A stretch of DNA of 64,000 nucleotides from Cladochytrium replicatum (taxonomy: Eukaryota; Chytridiomycota; Chytridiomycetes; Cladochytriales; Cladochytriaceae): the NCBI GenBank assembly GCA_025526935.1, contig JAHLKD010000045.1, positions 248,001-312,000 of the forward strand. Reading direction: 5' to 3'. The notes under the pieces were generated by a model. It was not told the DNA's origin. It made no database searches and saw only the letters and a list, made by a program, of their open reading frames with translations. The translations under genes were made by a program, and so were the position numbers. Positions 31,750 through 42,002 of this stretch are shown one piece after another. How positions within the stretch are numbered: the first letter of the stretch is position 1; every line of letters begins with the position of its first letter.

Positions 31750-32225
31750 CACAAATCATCTGAGGGGGGATTTCAAGCTTGTTTTGTTTCCACCAGGCGA
31801 GGACAACCTGCCGCTCAGCACGTCCGAGAATCTTTGCATGCCTCTCCAAAGAATTGCTGCCGAAGAACAACACGTCATTTCCAGCCCAATAGATTTGAAA
31901 ACATTCACATAATCTACTTCTCCCCCCAACTAGCTACGTTCATTGCACGGATGCTCCATTTCGTTTCCAGTCCGCTCGATCTCCACCATTCAAGAATGTG
32001 TACGTGCCTCTTGAGCTAGCGATGTTCGTGGCAGTTTATCCCATTTCATCTCTAGACCGCTCGATCGGTTCGTCCGTGCATATGGCGAGATGGGCATGTC
32101 AAAAGAACAGCATTTCTTCTGAACATAGCGGCGAACTTGTACGCTAGTCTTGGGTTGCTTGCCCATTTAGCCAGCAAAACCAAGACGTCGTCGATGAGTT
32201 CGAGTGGAAGAGTTTCGGTGTGTAA
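31750..32225 (-). pseudogene. Shrunken WW-ankyrin gene (head, one repeat, tail)
   Basis: On the minus strand the head ETLPLELIDDVLVLLAKWAS and YKFAAMFRRNAVLL (about 32220-32110) is the clearest F-box-like version in the window. After stops comes one repeat, HVHILEWWRSSGLETKWS (about 32010-31950), then the tail GRAERQVVLAWWKQNKLEIP (about 31830-31760). Most of the repeat array is deleted. The pieces show what a full family member contains. Confidence 0.75.
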
Positions 32226-32433
32226 TTCAGAAAGGTCGGAGAAAATTTTCGTATCAGAACGGAAAAAGTGACAATGTGCCCAATCCAGGACCTAAAGCTA
32301 CTACTGTTATATTTCCCGGTTGTTGCGTGACCATGGATCAAAACATTTTGAAAAAACTATTAATCGATCCCAATCAATGCTTGTCTGTTGAAGCATACGC
32401 CATGTGACCAGATCGCTAAATTCCCCACCAATA

Positions 32434-32979
32434 ATGGCGTACCCCGTCGATGAACGCGAGCTGGCCGAGAGCGTGACGGTAAATCATCCACAGAAAGAAA
32501 GTGATCGTAATCACTGAAACTGCCGCAGATTGAAAACAGAATCAGGCATGGGATATACGCTGATCAGCGAAGGTGTCGTCTAGTTTGTGCCGAGTGAGTA
32601 ATAGCTGTTCTAATTTGCTTTGATCAATCAGAGAACAGGTGGAAGCCGCCAAACTCCACGCAAACTGGCTGGATCCTGCTGTTGTAGCTAGATGGAGGTT
32701 GGATGTCAAGCGAATGCAGGACGGGTAGTCTATTGATCAAGTTTGTGGCTGATTACTTGCTTAACTTTTTCTGACAACAGCACATGGAAAGACATGGACG
32801 TGACCAACTCGAAAAGACTCGTTGAGCGGAGGATTGCTCTGAAGAGACTCATGGAGGACGATCAGGCAAAGTGAGTTACCAGTGTAAGGCATCGTCGTTC
32901 AGACTCTGATACTGTCAAAATAAGACAAGAGAAGGAGCTGTTTGAACAGCAACTGGGTTTCTACGTTGACCGCACCTAA
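32434..32979 (+). CDS. Small CFAP141-like axonemal protein
   Basis: Five short exons (32434-32478, 32529-32593, 32632-32724, 32781-32870, 32925-32979) give 115 residues with every phase consistent; no exon exceeds 93 bp. The product starts MAYPVDERELAESVT, is mostly charged helix (WRLDVKRMQDG, KRLVERRIALKRLMEDDQ) and ends KELFEQQLGFYVDRT. Size, helical character and the terminal E-x-Q-x-x-E/Q-L-x-x-x-G-x-x-F/Y-V-[DE]-R pattern resemble CFAP141 (human C1orf189), a microtubule-inner protein of axonemal doublets. Flagellated zoospores would need it, and CFAP96 lies in the same window. The exon structure is well supported; the name rests on similarity recalled by eye. Confidence 0.6.
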
Positions 32980-33414
32980 ACTAGTTATATTCTTAAATAA
33001 ACTAGTTATATTCTTAAATCCAACAAGTATCTCTTTGTCTGACGAAAAGAAACAAAATACACCATCTCTTCAGGACGGCTAGCCACTCGCGAACTTAACA
33101 AGCTGCTCGCACGACCGTCCTTCGAGGACCACGGAGGCGTGCTGCACCTCGATACGCCCGCATCAGCTCTCATGATGTGCCCACCCACCCATCCGTACAA
33201 AGTTGCGAGTGTCTGCAAAATCTGAACGGAAAGTGCTAAATGAACATCATTTTTGATGCGCGTTAAGTCGGGCGTTCTCGCTCATTTTCGGATTGCGCTG
33301 CCGTTTGATTTTTTTTCCAGTTCTGTGTATTCGAGAACTGGCGTTACATGTGTTTTCTTGGATTAGCTAAAGCGAGGTTTCCCCAAAGACACTCCATAAG
33401 TTGAAGAGAACAAG
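32980..33414. other. Intergenic between convergent genes
   Basis: Contains a short exact tandem repeat (CTAGTTATATTCTTAAAT, about 32983-33018). No gene seen; probably the two 3' UTRs. Confidence 0.5.
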
Positions 33415-36003
33415 TTATGGGTCATACACCTCTTGTGGAATGTCCAGGTGATGAGATATGAACCTCTTGACTTCATAAATGGGTCCCATAAGCGATAGCT
33501 GTACCTCCTTGAAATCCCAGATCGTAATCTCATCAGCTCTTGCAGGTTGGCTGCAATCTCTTTTCCTCAAATTTGGCTCATTGCTCAAACGGTGATCCAT
33601 GAACAGACCTTCACACCCGTAGCTATTGCTTGATGGCCGTTCATATTGATTTTTGTCGAGCTTTTCGTCCTCAACCGTTAATTGTGCTTGTTTTGGCGCA
33701 CACATGAACTCAGTTTTCTCCGCTTCGCATGTATTCTCCCGTCGCTTGCTTCGCTCGATGATAGGCGCAAACACGGACTCACTGTTGTGCTGCATGTACA
33801 AAGTTGCAAAGTGCAGACAAAACCCCGTAATTCGATCGAACAGCAGTCCCATACCCCATGGATTCGAAGTCGACATCCTGCTGCACAGCTTTGAGAGCAT
33901 ATTAACCGCTTCGTTGCTCACGTTCATGTCTGCTGAATGCAGGAGCGTCTGGAACGACAATGCAATCGCTGTGAATCCCATGATACTCAGCAACGGGATC
34001 CGGGTCAACACGTGGTACGGTGTTTTCTCAACAATCCCGACCATTGAGTGTGCGGCTTTCTGAGTTGCGATCCAGGTGCTGTACGACGGTCTGAATTTGC
34101 GAGCTAGACTATGGCGGATGTGCGGAGACCAGTCTTGTCCCTCGTCGGCACCGAGCTGGAAGGCCAGCGCTGCAGGGCGGAGACACACGAGAATTGCAGC
34201 GCATTTTGAGATGTTTGCTGATGTGGAAAGAACCCATGGATAGATGTCCTGTTCCCTAAGGAGTTTGCTGTTGGATGGACAACGGGGTAGTAGCGCTTGT
34301 GCATTGCGAGTTTCCCATTCTTGCAAACAATCAAGAAACTGTTTTTTGGACGATTCGAGTGAGTACGCGTGTGGAATATCAGAAATGTCCAAGTTAGTCA
34401 CCTGGTCAGTCGTTGTTGGACTGGAATCGGTAGCCCTCAATTCCTGCACCATAATTTGGCTGATCTCCGCCATAGCGATAAACGACCGAGTAGCCTCACC
34501 CGACCAAGGCCCTATTGCAGACCCATCGTCCGGATCCACTTCCGGGAGCGACGGTGTGTACGATGCTGGAAGTGTCGTTCCAAACCCATTCCCAAACGAC
34601 ATGTTCACCTCCAAAATAACAAGGCACCACCATGTTCGTCGTCGAGTATTCACTTCAAACGGCTTCCCAGGAAGATCCAGATTCAGGTTCAAACTTGTCG
34701 CTGACCGAATGGCAGCCTCCCTTACGCTTTCGACTTCAATATAACGCCCCGCTCTGGACGATTCCATCAGCAAAAGCAAAATCATTGTGTGCACAAGCGA
34801 CATCGAAGCTCGACGCCCTTTGAGCTTTGAAAACCATTCGAACGCGCGATCGCGTAGTAAATTTCCGAGCTTTACATATTCTTCATAATCTAAATCGCTC
34901 CACGAGGCTTCGGATTCCACACTGGGAGATCCTGAAAGCGAATGTGATTCACTGCGGTTAACAGCGTGCCGCGACAAGGTGTAAAGTGACATGCCGAATG
35001 AGTCTGGCGCTTTCACTCGTGGATTCATGTACCGTATTGAAACCCCAAAGATCGCATCGAGTAAAAATACTGGTACTCTCTCCGCTCTGTACTCATTCCA
35101 AAAGTGACCGGGATGCAAGAAAGGTACGGATGGATTGATGAAGTTGAAGTATGCATCAATGAGCTCATCCTTTTGCCGTCGCGAAAGAAGGCACTGGGGT
35201 GGCTCGATAATAGGCGTTGGCGATTGTAGTAGTGGTGTTGGAGTTTGCGTAGAAGGAATCTGAGGTAGGTTTGCACACAGAGGAGATAAAAAGCTGCTGT
35301 CAAGACGGTGAAAGTTGAATGATTGCTGCCCGCCAAATGATATGAATGGTTCCGAATTGAATCCGTCAGGAAATCGATGAGCGGGAGTGAAAGACGTCCG
35401 CGGTCCACTTGATGTGATCTCATCGGTCCCAGTTTCCGGCATGGCGAGGTAACTTGTTCCGTGTGAGGTACACATTGAATTTAATCCCAGGCTACTCTTC
35501 AATTCGTCGGCAGATCCGCCGCTGGCCATTTGTGGCGTCAAGAGCTGAAGAAAGTGTGATCCCAAACCACCATCGCTCAATGTACTGCCCATCGACTTCG
35601 AGTTTGGCACGGCTTGAAGTGCGATCTGGTCCCGTTCATTTCGAGCGCCACTCTTCGTTGCCGAATTTTTGTCGACGGAGTCGGACGCCGTTTTCTTGCG
35701 GCTTCTTCTGTACTCTGGTTGTCCGTACGTGCAAGCAACTCCAGCCGATTGACAGTGCTTGCATGGCGCAAGAGGGTCATCTGAACCACTTCCAAGGCAG
35801 CGTATTTTCCGGTTATAGCAGCGATCGCACGCTCTTGTCGCCCTGGTTCTGTACTTTGCAGCATTCGAAGATGCCGAAAGCTTGTTCAAATGAGCAGATA
35901 ATGCTGTTGGTTGTGATGGGGCAAAGGATGGTTCTGAGATCGACAATGCCTCCTGGACGTCCTTCACGGCGGCTGCAAGCCAGCGCACAACAGACTCGTC
36001 CAT
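33415..36003 (-). CDS. Zn2Cys6 fungal transcription factor
   Basis: Single-exon regulator of 862 residues from the ATG at 36003 (MDESVVRWLAAAVKDVQEAL). The frame is open to 36303, but a degenerate paralogue at 37833 starts at the equivalent methionine, which supports this start. The binuclear cluster is at about residues 55-85: CDRCYNRKIRC, a spacer, then C-KHCQSAGVAC and a basic stretch RRSRKK that should contact DNA. The middle has a Ser/Pro-rich linker, then the fungal-specific regulatory domain (PF04082 type): YFNFINPSVPFLHPGHF, RDRAFEWFSKLKG, REAAIRSATSLNLNLDL and RRRTWWCLVILEVNMSFGNG. Such proteins bind CGG-type sites. The target pathway is unknown; the genes on either side are not an obvious regulon. 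Confidence 0.92.
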   Translation of the reverse strand: MDESVVRWLAAAVKDVQEALSISEPSFAPSQPTALSAHLNKLSASSNAAKYRTRATRACDRCYNRKIRCLGSGSDDPLAPCKHCQSAGVACTYGQPEYRRSRKKTASDSVDKNSATKSGARNERDQIALQAVPNSKSMGSTLSDGGLGSHFLQLLTPQMASGGSADELKSSLGLNSMCTSHGTSYLAMPETGTDEITSSGPRTSFTPAHRFPDGFNSEPFISFGGQQSFNFHRLDSSFLSPLCANLPQIPSTQTPTPLLQSPTPIIEPPQCLLSRRQKDELIDAYFNFINPSVPFLHPGHFWNEYRAERVPVFLLDAIFGVSIRYMNPRVKAPDSFGMSLYTLSRHAVNRSESHSLSGSPSVESEASWSDLDYEEYVKLGNLLRDRAFEWFSKLKGRRASMSLVHTMILLLLMESSRAGRYIEVESVREAAIRSATSLNLNLDLPGKPFEVNTRRRTWWCLVILEVNMSFGNGFGTTLPASYTPSLPEVDPDDGSAIGPWSGEATRSFIAMAEISQIMVQELRATDSSPTTTDQVTNLDISDIPHAYSLESSKKQFLDCLQEWETRNAQALLPRCPSNSKLLREQDIYPWVLSTSANISKCAAILVCLRPAALAFQLGADEGQDWSPHIRHSLARKFRPSYSTWIATQKAAHSMVGIVEKTPYHVLTRIPLLSIMGFTAIALSFQTLLHSADMNVSNEAVNMLSKLCSRMSTSNPWGMGLLFDRITGFCLHFATLYMQHNSESVFAPIIERSKRRENTCEAEKTEFMCAPKQAQLTVEDEKLDKNQYERPSSNSYGCEGLFMDHRLSNEPNLRKRDCSQPARADEITIWDFKEVQLSLMGPIYEVKRFISHHLDIPQEVYDP

Positions 36004-36559
36004 CTGCAATTCGGCAAACACCGTGTGAAAATGGCACAGTCGAGCAACAAATTTTGTCGTTGAAACCTGGCAACTGGATGGAAATAACTTCGGCGTGATC
36101 CAGCTCAAACCACCTCGGATCATGCGAGAACTGTAGATGACGTCGACTGGAGGAAGAATCAACCAGGTCCTGAGAGGAGCTCTGTACATTGACGTCGCGA
36201 GACTGGGCTCCGCATAGCCAACAACAGGTCTAAAACACCACCGCCGTATTGAAATCGTCACATCAAAGAAGAGCAGTGGTGAAGTGATCCCGAATTCCGA
36301 CATGATTCTACGACCCCTGGTAATGGTTCTTCACTGCGCCGCCGTGCACAAAGCTCTTTGATCTCACCTCCGGTGCCCTTCACGGTATTCCCAGGTGGTA
36401 TCACTCACACCTTCCTCAATTTCGATTCCTTTTTCAGCTCCCACACAGTCTCGCCAATGACCAGTCCTGGACCGACTGCTCCTCGTGAAACGGCCGTGTA
36501 ATTAGAGGAAGTCCATCATCAAATTTATTCAATTGAAGGTACTAAATGAACACGATTAT

Positions 36560-37835
36560 CAATTAAACTCTGGTATTCTCTCAGCTCTATACTCGTTCTA
36601 GTTCTATACTCGGGATGCAAAAGATGATCCGACAGATTGATGATTAGTTGAAATGAGCGTCAATAAGCTCAACTTTGTCGCAACACAATGTTGGATTATG
36701 AACGTTATTGGACTCTATTACTACAGTAACTTTAACCATACACAAAACACACTATGACATAACAGATTGACTGGAGACGTCCAGGAGTTCTCAATGCGGG
36801 ATGCAGATAGACCTGTCGGTTATAATTGTTAAGCTGATAACAATCATTTACTCGGGAGTAATATGTATTTATGATGCTGCGTACTTAAGTGCCTTTATGG
36901 TGGCACCGCAAATGATAAAAATACATATATTACATGTTACTTCATTCCTGGTGTTCGTTGTTCTCAATTAGGAACAAAGAATCCATTGCCTGATTGAAGC
37001 ACTATTTAGTATATGTACTTACTAGGAGTAATCAAACCGTCTGTTTAAAAGGATACTTTCGATGGTTTAATGGCGTGTATAGCAAGAGACGACAGACAGC
37101 GCCTGAAGTCAGTCAGTTCCAGTTCACGAGTGCGCCAGAACAATCACCGGCTACTGATTCCTCTACAAGGGATGAAGCTTTGAGCAACTTCGAGTGCAAA
37201 CCTTTATTCATGGAGCACACAGACGATCAAAAAAAGCAAAAGAAAAGAGATTGGTGCAAACATGCAAAAGCAGAAGAGATCAGCAACGGTAACTTCACTA
37301 TGGGACACCTTTATGAAGTGAGAATACTCATAACCAAGCTGGATACACCACAGTAAGTATTCGAAACGTAGCCATCTGGTATATTGCTTCTTGTTATTCG
37401 TCTTGCTATTGAAATTCACTTGTCACATTATCTTTAAATATAGTTGCTGTAGGTGTGGTGGTTCGTGCTGATTTATAATGTTCCGTGTATTCATTTCTTT
37501 TTGAACAACTCCGGTACGGAAGGTTGGAAAAAGAATGTTTGTTCGTCTCTCCCACACGGCTTCAAATGGCATAACGCAACTTAGGGCACGCTTGATATCC
37601 TCTAGTCGCGAACCTCAACACTTCTCGGATGATGCAAGTCGGGCTGTAGCATCGATCACACGATCTGGTGCTGTACTTGCCACTAACCAGAGGTACATTC
37701 GAAGCTCCGGATGGGCAAAAACGACAGGTGGTTGCGATGCGGGAGGGGTTCTTCTGATATCGCTAATGCCTCTTCGACTTCCTTCACGGCGGCATTGAGC
37801 AGTCTTCGCACGACCGACTCGTCCATTTAACATGA
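36560..37835. pseudogene. Shuffled fragments of a second Zn2Cys6 regulator
   Basis: Three pieces match the gene at 33415-36003 in different order and orientation. About 36565-36690 (minus strand) corresponds to the PF04082 entry region (nucleotide match to 35060-35180). About 37080-37356 (plus strand) encodes the C-terminal tail: APEQSPATDSS, CKPLFMEHTDD, KAEEISNGNF, HLYEVRILI and LDTPQ against CEGLFMDH, RADEITIWDF, PIYEVKRFI and LDIPQ. About 37835-37735 (minus) encodes the N-terminus MDESVVRRLLNAAVKEVEEA. The inverted orientation of the tail means rearrangement, not simple truncation. Confidence 0.7.
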
Positions 37836-38213
37836 TCTAACCTATGGATCATGTGCGAGAAGTGTGGTGGTTCCCCACAGCCGGATATTAAGCGGGTCCT
37901 CAACGCTGCTATGCGAATCGGGGGCACTGCAGAGTCGCCATGCAATTGTCACACCAAGGAAGAACCGACGACGAGTCGATCCTAGATTGGACGCTACCGG
38001 GTCCTGTGTGAATTTAGCCACATCACAGCGTAAACTTCCATCGTACGGTTGAAAAACGCTTGTCCGCTCTGCTTGAACCAATAAGTACTGCAGTCACAAT
38101 TTCTTATTTTAGGTTGTACAAAATACAATTCATAGTTATGCAATCAGTTGCAAATAAGATATGCTTCAACTGGAACAGAACCAACTTCATTCCTGATTCT
38201 GGCTGTTATTTTT

Positions 38214-39881
38214 TTACAAGCGAGCCTGGACAAGATCGGGTACTGAGGTACCGAACGCCTTCTCATCAACGTATTTACCCTAAACGTAACAAATGCCATC
38301 AGCAAATGCACTTCATGAGGACATATATATCAAAAGCAATACCTTGAACTGGGTTTTGGTGCCTAAAAGACTGCCCTTGGCGGACATAACCTTGCGAACG
38401 TCGGCAGCAGTGATAGGGCGAGCCTCGACGGCAGGGTTGTACCCGTGACGAAGCGTCGCGTTGACTGGGCCCTTCTCCGGGAACCCGCGCTTGTAGATAC
38501 CGACAACAACAGCACCGCCGAGACCGACGTTGTGCTGGAGCGCGTACTTCAAGTTCGGGATCTGTCTTGGCCCTGCGACGCCGCGCAATTGCCACGTGAG
38601 CTCGCTGCACTGCGCGAGACCGGTTGCGCCGAGCGGGTGGCCCTTGGAAATCAGACCTCCGCTGGGGTTGACGACGACCCTGCGGGCGGGGTTCTTGCCC
38701 TTTGAGTATTGCGGAAGAGTGGTTGCGCCCTCGAGGGTGAACTCGCACGCCTTGCCAGGCTCACAGATGCCGAGGGCATCGTAGGTGATCAGCTCGTTGG
38801 CGGAGAAGCAGTCGTGGAGCTCGACGACGCCGACGTCTTTGGGCGAGATCTTGGCGATCTTGTACGCGTCGCTGGCGGCACGCCGGGTCATGTCGGCGCC
38901 GGCGACCTCGACAAGGGACTTCTTCTTGCCCTCGGGGTCGAAGGCGAGGGTCGAGTCGGTGGCCATGCACTGTGCGGCGATCTCAACAGCCTGGGCCTCG
39001 AGACCGTGCTTCTTGACGAACGCCTCGGAGGCAACGATGACGCAGCCGGAACCGTCGGAGGTTGGGGAGCAGTGGAGGAGGGTGAGGGGTCCGTAGATCT
39101 TGCGGGCGTTCTTGACCTGCTCGAGAGACACACCCTTGCGGAATTGGGCGTAGGGGTTGAGCTCACTGTGGTTGTGGCTCTTCTCCGCGATCACGTCCAA
39201 AGCCTCAGTGTTGCCGCCGGCGTACTGAAATGCAAGGTTTTAATAAACGCACTTCGCACTGACGTCACTCATTGTTTCTAACCTTGTTGCAGTACTCCAC
39301 ACCGGCGTTACCGAAGATCTGAGGGGAGAACGGTCCAGGTGCGATTCCAACCAACTCCTGGGTGACCTCCTCGATGATGTCGTTGGGGTTTGTCCTGTCC
39401 TTCCAAACGGTAGGGAGGGAACCCGGAGCCATCTTTTCGAAACCAAGAGCCATCGCGCACTCAACCTGACCGCTCTCAACGGAAGCACGGGCCAAGTACA
39501 AAGCCGTGGATCCTGTGGAGCAGTTGTTGTTGACGTTGACGATGGGAATCTGGGTGAGACCGAGCTGGTACAGAGCTCGCTGGCCAGACGTGCTACAATC
39601 CAAAATCAGAATTGCGAGTTTGATTTTGTTCCACAGTTATGCCCACCTCTCTCCGTAGACATATCCGACGGCAGCGAACTGGACGTCGTCGAAAGTCAAG
39701 TTGGCGTCGAGAAGCGCCTTGGTGGAGCTCTCGAGGGCATAGTCGATGTAGTCGACATCGGCTTTCCTATAAAACAACTTAGACTTCAAATCAACCATTG
39801 CATGCACTGAGAATAATACCTTCCAGGCTTGTCGAACACGGTCATGCCGACACCGACGACGTAGACTTTGCGTGGGGCCAT
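38214..39881 (-). CDS. SCP2-type peroxisomal thiolase, copy A
   Basis: Five exons (39881-39820, 39766-39647, 39592-39283, 39224-38343, 38279-38214) encode 479 residues. It is the thiolase half of sterol carrier protein X, which cleaves branched or straight 3-oxoacyl-CoA in peroxisomal beta-oxidation; the C-terminal SCP2 lipid-transfer domain is absent. The N-terminus is [18 protein letters not shown]. The catalytic cysteine lies in [16 protein letters not shown], with [20 protein letters not shown] and the conserved [17 protein letters not shown]. The last exon ends GTSVPDLVQARL, a canonical PTS1 (ARL), so peroxisomal matrix import is expected. This copy lacks the intron that splits the ALGFEK codons in copies B and C. 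Confidence 0.94.
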
Positions 39882-40231
39882 TGTGAGATCAGAGAGAGTC
39901 TGTTTGGATAGCTTTTGGTGGAACGGAAGTGCCTTGCGGGGATCTGTCGGTTTTAAGCGATCACACAGCCGGGTCAATTGCTCACATGGACACCACGGGA
40001 CGGGAGGGGTTCGGGTGAAATTGTGCCGAGGGTGGGAAAACTGAAGACCAAAAGAAGTTATTGTTGTGATTTCTTATGCGAGCTACAGCTATTATATGTC
40101 GATGTTATGGAATTCACAAGTGCGATCTGATGGATAGTACTAAGGCATTCGAGACTGCAATATATTTGATAAAAGAAACCATTGTTATGATGTACTTTGA
40201 TGTAAACCCTCACAAAGGGAAAAGACGGAGA

Positions 40232-42002
40232 TTACATGATTGAGCACTGGTTTCCATTTCGTTTCGGTTGCATACCAAATTCGTTCAAAAAGATGGCACG
40301 AATGCTGGCCACAGGAGCATCAGCATCATTGACAAGTGTTCCGTCAGCCAGGGCGGCATACACCGGATAACCGATGCCATCGCCAAGGCCGCTCGACGAC
40401 CAGACTCCGTACCCATTCTTGATCATGTGTTCATCAGGTTCACCGTTGTAAAGCTGCAGCCGCGCAAGTCGGCGTGACGGCACCATGTATTTTATGGCGT
40501 CAAGTTGCTCGCGCAGCTTCTTCTCCTCCGGCGTAGCCAAAAAATTTTCAAACTCTGTCCGTGAAACGATAACCACGCGGCCAGCGTCCACGGAGACACT
40601 CAACTTGGTTTCGACTTGATCCTGGCCTGTCTCGCGAAGTGGTATGACTGAAGCCGAAGAGTGCCATGCGCACAGAGAGCGCACACGCACACCAATGTTC
40701 ACATCGGAGATGTGCTCCCTCCGGAAGTGCCATAGGCCTGGCAACGCATTCGGGAAGGCGATGCCGAGCTCTGTTTCCGCGAGCACTCCAGATTCGACAT
40801 ATGTTTTCGCTAGCGGATCATCTGGAGACAAGTTGAGCTTCTCCAAGCGTGCTTCCAAACTCGGGGGGGGATGATACGGATCCATGACATAGAGACCTAT
40901 TTGAATATTAGTGAACGGCTCAGAAACAAGTCAAGAACTAACCTTTACCACTAACATTGAATGTGCCAGTATCCGGTTCCTTCCCGGGTGCCAGGCGTCC
41001 ACCAAACGCAAGAATGAGTTTCGCCAATCCCATGTCTGAACCCCTGTTTCGCGACTGAGCAATTGCAGCTTCAAAAGGAGTGATCTCATTCATTTTGCCC
41101 TGGAAATCGACAGCAACCTTCGCATTTGGATCCACACCGCACTTTCCAATCAGAAACTTCACCACTTCAGTGGCCTCGCTACCAACAGCTTCGAGGAGTG
41201 GAGTGCACCCGGTCCTCTTGCTGATGGTGTTGAACAGACGATTGTCGCTCACAATTCCCTTATCAAGCATCATCTGGAGGAGTCCAATGTTCTCAAAGCG
41301 GCAGGCCAAGTGGATTGCGGTTTCGTCCTCAACGTTGGGTTCGAGCAGATCCAGCTTGTAATGATCAACCCATTGCTTCACCAGTTGGATCTGCTCTTCG
41401 GACTTGTAAAGAGCACAAAAAGTTTTGACGATCGGGGCCACACTGTTCAAGCCATTGCTCGTATTAAAGTCCATGTTGGGCGGAAGAAGCTCGGCGATCC
41501 GTTTGACTGCCTCGATCTCCCTAATAAGCAGGGCCTGACCCAATGCCGTCTCGACTGATAGCTCCACCATTTCTTCGGGGGTCACAACCTTGTACCCATG
41601 CCCGCGTTGGTGGTTGCGATTGGAGGTGGGTAGGTGGGCTGACAGACCCGCACCTGCGCGTTCTTTGTTGTAGCAAACTGCGCACAAGTCATATGAAGGC
41701 TCTGTGCAGGTTTTGCACTGATAGCGCGGCCCGTATATGAAGCCATATGGCCGTCCACACACATCGCAAGAAATCCCACGATGACAATGTGGACCAGCAG
41801 AAACGTGAGGCCCATATTGTGCCACGGATGGGATGAAGGGGGCAATGAGAGACCATGCCCCAGCTGCCGAGTTCGTAGCAGTAGTTGGCGACTCGAGACT
41901 CGTCTTAGCGGCTACCGCATTTCCCGGGGAATATATGGCTGTAGGAGGATTGGAAGGCTCTCCGGTCCGAGAGCTTTTGTTTTTTCGTCGAAAGGAGAAC
42001 AT
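40232..42002 (-). CDS. ZZ zinc-finger/ankyrin protein with C-terminal CaaX box
   Basis: Two exons (42002-40943 and 40896-40232, joining to SGKGLYVMDPYHPPP) encode about 574 residues. The N-terminus is basic and Ser-rich (MFSFRRKNKSS). A ZZ finger follows at about residues 70-140: HCHRGISCDVCGRPYG, YQCKTCTEPSYDLCAVC and a late H-x-x-x-G-H-G-Y. Ankyrin-like repeats occupy about 190-345 (DETAIHLACRFENIGLLQMM, TGCTPLLEAVGSEATEVVKF). The C-terminal half is an uncharacterised globular domain. The protein ends KRNGNQCSIM: a Cys-Ser-Ile-Met CaaX box predicted to be farnesylated, with basic residues upstream that would help membrane binding. No enzymatic motif is seen; a membrane-tethered adaptor is plausible. 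Confidence 0.85.

Noticed and set aside
30779-31873. 364-codon minus-strand ORF
   Set aside because: Mostly antisense to the WW-ankyrin gene; only its first 40 or so codons coincide with the genuine tail of the relic at 31750-32225.
36004-36303. N-terminal extension of the Zn2Cys6 regulator
   Set aside because: The frame is open, but the paralogous fragment begins at the methionine equivalent to 36003 and the extension lacks family features.
38709-39281. 190-codon plus-strand ORF
   Set aside because: Antisense to thiolase copy A; Gly/Leu/Glu-rich reading typical of a shadow frame in GC-rich codons.
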